Shown here: positions 62,277-64,000 of the stretch, in pieces | How positions within the stretch are numbered: the first letter of the stretch is position 1 | Layout of the letters: each line of letters opens with the position of its first letter | Assembly (NCBI GenBank): GCA_020631075.1 | Contig: JAHDHX010000001.1 | Coordinates: forward strand, 62,001-126,000 | Reading direction: 5' to 3' | Origin: Candidatus Altimarinota bacterium | Lineage (GTDB): Bacteria > Patescibacteriota > Gracilibacteria > UBA4473 | DNA length: 64,000 nucleotides | Program-made: the position numbers and the translations under genes | The notes under the pieces: generated by a model | Told to the model about the DNA's origin: nothing | Databases searched by the model: none | Seen by the model: only the letters and a program-made list of their open reading frames with translations

Positions 62277-63036
62277 ACCTACGGAGGGAAAAAATAGTTT
62301 GATGACCCACTTGGTCGGGGGGTACCCTGACTGGGAGACTTGGCGACAGACACTGCAGCTGATGTCTGACCTCGGGGTGGAGTACACCGAGGTGCAGCTG
62401 CCCTTCAGTGACCCGATCGCGGACGGGCCGACGATCACGCAGGCAAACTACGCCGCGATAGCGGCAGGGGTAACGGTCGAGCAAGTTTTTGCCGAGCTGG
62501 CGGCGCTGCGAGGGCAATTGCAGCAAAAGGTGCTGATTATGACGTATTATAACCTAATCCATAAAATGGGGGTGGGGGAGTTTGTGCGGGCTTGCGAGGA
62601 CGCGGGCGTGTGGGGGGTAATCGTGCCGGATATGCCTTTAGATGAGGAGCCGCATGAGCAGTTTTGGGCGGGGTGTGCCCAAGGCCAGCTGGCGGTCGTG
62701 CCCGTGGTGAGCCCCATGACGACCAGCCAACGCTTGCAACAGGTGGCGGCGATGCGCCCAGCGCTGGTGTATGGGATGAGTCGGACGGGGATAACCGGGA
62801 GGGAGACGCAGTTTGGGGCGGCGTTTGGGCAATACATAGCGAGGGTGCGCGCCGCGCTGCCAGCCGCGCGGTTGGCGGTGGGGTTTGGGGTGCAGACCCC
62901 AGCCGATGTGCAAGCGGTGACGGCCGTGGCCGACACGGCGGTGGTGGGGTCAGCGGTGCTTAGGCGTTTGCAGGGGGGTGGGGTGGCTGCGGTGGAGGCG
63001 TATCTGACGGAACTCTTGACGGCGGGGAAACCATGA
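62263..63036 (+). CDS. trpA: Tryptophan synthase alpha chain
   Basis: Splits indole-3-glycerol phosphate and channels indole to TrpB. The 257-residue barrel contains LMTHLVGGYPDWETW, VEYTEVQLPFSDPIADGPTI (catalytic Glu and Asp of the alpha subunit), MTYYNLIHKMGVGEFVRACEDAG, GVIVPDMPLDEE, SRTGITG and AVGFGVQTPADVQAV. The Q-L of EVQLPFSDP replaces the usual EIGIPFSDP, a small deviation. ATG 62263 lies 14 bp inside trpB, giving tight coupling, as expected for subunits of one complex. trpF overlaps its stop. Confidence 0.95.
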   Translation: MTNNKPTEGKNSLMTHLVGGYPDWETWRQTLQLMSDLGVEYTEVQLPFSDPIADGPTITQANYAAIAAGVTVEQVFAELAALRGQLQQKVLIMTYYNLIHKMGVGEFVRACEDAGVWGVIVPDMPLDEEPHEQFWAGCAQGQLAVVPVVSPMTTSQRLQQVAAMRPALVYGMSRTGITGRETQFGAAFGQYIARVRAALPAARLAVGFGVQTPADVQAVTAVADTAVVGSAVLRRLQGGGVAAVEAYLTELLTAGKP

Positions 63037-63662
63037 AGGTGAAACTCTGTGGGGTGCGGACGCTGGCGGATTTTGAGCTGTGTGTGGCGCTCAACGTGGC
63101 GTATGTGGGGGTGAACCTAGTGCCAGGGGTGCGGCGACGCTGCCCAGAGGGCTTGCAGTCTGTCATGAGCACGACCCCACGAGGCACCACTCAGCTGGTG
63201 GGGGTGGTGCGTGACCAGCCACTGGGTGCGGTGCTGAGGCTGGTGGCGGACTGGGGGCTGGACGCTGTGCAACTGCACGGGCAAGAGCAGGCTGCGCAAT
63301 GGCAAGAGCCTTTGGCGCAGAAGCAGGTGATGACGATCAAGGCGGTGAGTGTGGGCCAAGCAGGTTGGGAGCAGCAACTGGCAGACTGGCTGGGGCGTTG
63401 TGGGGTGATGCTGCTGGATGGAGCGCAGCCTGGCCACGGGCAGCGCGCGCCAGCGAAGCTGCTGACAGAGGCGGTGGCACGCTGCGTAGCAGTGGGGCAG
63501 CGGTACGCCATAGCGGGGGGGCTGACCCCCGAAAACATAGGGCTGGTGCGGGCGCGGTGGCCGCGGGCGGAATTTTATGACACGGCCAGTGGCATAGAAA
63601 TGGCGGGGCAGTGGGCGGCGGAACGAGTGGAAAAATTTGTCAGTCGGGCCAGAGAAGCGTAG
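63033..63662 (+). CDS. trpF: Phosphoribosylanthranilate isomerase
   Basis: Isomerises PRA to CdRP, the step before TrpC. The 209-residue barrel has MKVKLCGVRTLADFELCVAL with the catalytic Cys, LDAVQLHGQE, MLLDGAQPGHGQRAPAKLL with the catalytic Asp, AIAGGLTPENIG and FYDTASGIE. It is out of the common order: trpF is placed last, after trpA, rather than between trpC and trpB. With it, the operon encodes all enzymes from chorismate to tryptophan. The leader peptide of the next unit begins 13 bp after its stop. Confidence 0.94.
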   Translation: MKVKLCGVRTLADFELCVALNVAYVGVNLVPGVRRRCPEGLQSVMSTTPRGTTQLVGVVRDQPLGAVLRLVADWGLDAVQLHGQEQAAQWQEPLAQKQVMTIKAVSVGQAGWEQQLADWLGRCGVMLLDGAQPGHGQRAPAKLLTEAVARCVAVGQRYAIAGGLTPENIGLVRARWPRAEFYDTASGIEMAGQWAAERVEKFVSRAREA

Positions 63663-63675
63663 AAGTAAAGACGCA

Positions 63676-63759
63676 ATGAAAACTCAAACGCTTTGTTACA
63701 CTCCTCAAACAGCTGCCCAGTGCGGTTGGTTTGCGTTTGCGTATTATTGGTTTGCCTGA
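63676..63759 (+). CDS. Aromatic leader peptide of an attenuator
   Basis: ATG 63676 to TGA 63757-63759 encodes 27 residues ending in GWFAFAYYWFA: two Trp, three Phe and two Tyr among the last ten. The rest (MKTQTLCYTPQTAAQC) is ordinary apart from one Tyr. Such clustering is the mark of leader peptides whose ribosome senses charged tRNA, as in trpL and pheL. It lies between trpF and a DAHP synthase gene, the entry enzyme of the shikimate pathway, so control by all three aromatic amino acids is chemically sensible. Purine-rich AAGTAAAG is upstream of the ATG but is not a strong Shine-Dalgarno. Confidence 0.8.
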   Translation: MKTQTLCYTPQTAAQCGWFAFAYYWFA

Positions 63760-63762
63760 AGA

Positions 63763-63855
63763 GGGCTGAGACACTGAAGTTAGCACTGACTTCTCTTACG
63801 CTCAGTCACTCTGCCCACTGACCTCCTCCTCGCGGGGGGTTCATTTTTGTTTTTA
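63763..63855 (+). promoter_or_regulatory. Putative transcription attenuator before the DAHP synthase gene
   Basis: After the leader peptide stop come alternative pairings: GAAGT/ACTTC (63776-63780/63789-63793), CTGAG/CTCAG (63766-63770/63801-63805), and a G/C-rich hairpin ACCTCC/GGGGGT (63821-63826/63835-63840, one T-G pair) followed by TCATTTTTGTTTTTA, terminator-like. A ribosome stalled at the Trp/Tyr/Phe codons would free upstream segments to pair differently and prevent the terminator. The exact antiterminator is not proven here. Confidence 0.6.
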
Positions 63856-63882
63856 CACCTTATTTTTTCACCCCCTTGCCCA

Positions 63883-64000
63883 ATGAGTTTCGAAATTATC
63901 CAGCGACTGCCTGACCTCCTCATGCTCAAAAAAGAAGTTCCACTGCCTGAGGAAGATTACTTGAAAGTGATGTCGAGTCGGATCCAGCTGCGGCGGATAT
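63883..64000 (+). CDS. 3-deoxy-7-phosphoheptulonate synthase, N-terminus (3'-partial)
   Basis: ATG 63883 opens a frame that runs off the window; 39 residues are visible: MSFEIIQRLPDLLMLKKEVP, then LPEEDYLKVMSSRIQLRRI by position 21-39. The LP-x-x-LK-x-E-x-PL ... SR-x-x-x-RRI layout matches the N-terminus of class I (AroFGH-type) DAHP synthases just before the GPCSIHD core, which lies outside the window. DAHP synthase condenses erythrose 4-phosphate and PEP. The position after the trp operon and the aromatic leader supports it, but the catalytic part is not visible, so this remains a moderate call. Confidence 0.6.
   Translation, partial: MSFEIIQRLPDLLMLKKEVPLPEEDYLKVMSSRIQLRRI

Noticed and set aside
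63664-63882. T-box or other riboswitch before the DAHP synthase gene
   Set aside because: No T-box consensus (GGGTGGNACCGCG-like) was found, whereas an aromatic leader peptide and terminator are present.
1-64000. Genetic code 25 (UGA as glycine), as in some CPR phyla
   Set aside because: TGA ends many well-bounded genes here, including ATGA start-stop overlaps in the trp operon and the recF pair.
1-64000. CRISPR array, insertion sequence or rRNA gene
   Set aside because: No regularly spaced direct repeats, no transposase or integrase and no rRNA-like sequence were seen.

Overview
The window reads as a chromosome segment of a Candidate Phyla Radiation (Patescibacteria) bacterium, possibly Peregrinibacteria-like; the rank is an inference. 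Points in favour: a Lys/Ala-rich ribosomal tail (probably S5) runs straight into rplO with no rpmD between them; there is a 553-residue Cys-rich zinc-ribbon protein of a type I associate with this group, plus a stray fragment of the same family; VirD4/HerA-like ATPase, FemAB, SLH, FecR-type and DUF4112-like proteins are present. TGA is used freely as a stop, so the UGA-glycine code of Gracilibacteria and Absconditabacteria does not apply. The + strand is G-rich almost everywhere, whichever strand is coding. Plus-strand proteins are therefore Gly/Val/Glu/Trp-rich and minus-strand proteins Pro/Thr/Ser/His/Gln-rich, and the window probably lies on one replication arm.

Layout. 1-0.7 kb: end of a ribosomal operon (probable rpsE tail, rplO). 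0.7-10.2 kb: zinc-ribbon fragment, an AT-rich orphan gene, a conjugation-type ATPase, a DUF4112 protein, an SLH surface protein, a glutamine amidotransferase, a 2Fe-2S ferredoxin and tsaD. 10.2-26.3 kb: Cys-rich CPR protein, TrmB regulator, ftsE, secreted and surface proteins, FdtA-like sugar isomerase, FemAB, FecR-domain protein, aspS, an SLH-CAP protein. 26.4-34.4 kb: valS carrying an internal histidine-phosphatase domain, uvrA, a membrane protein. 34.6-46.1 kb: secY (34 kb away from rplO), an M24 peptidase, dprA, der, recF with a metal-site-less MBL-fold partner, holA, prepilin peptidase, pyk. 46.2-57.1 kb: two ECF sigma factors (one with a putative anti-sigma partner), an MscS-type channel, pdxS-pdxT, a nuclease lipoprotein, tRNA-Thr, rfbB, a TfoX-C-like protein, a secreted metalloprotease and a lipoprotein gene that appears split by a frameshift at a G9 run. 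57.1-64 kb: a complete tryptophan operon trpR-E-G-D-C-B-A-F, then an aromatic leader peptide and terminator-like hairpin before a partial DAHP synthase gene.

How the parts work together. The trp operon encodes every step from chorismate to tryptophan. It starts with its own TrpR repressor behind a promoter that overlaps an 18-bp operator matching the E. coli trpR operator geometry. PdxST would supply the PLP used by TrpB. The DAHP synthase, which feeds chorismate, appears to be under separate attenuation through a peptide ending in Trp, Phe and Tyr codons. The most unusual items are this two-layer aromatic regulation, the phosphatase domain inside ValRS, and at least two copies of a structured repeat at 10.2 and 38.2 kb (possible third at 18.3 kb) whose hairpins keep their pairing while the sequence changes.
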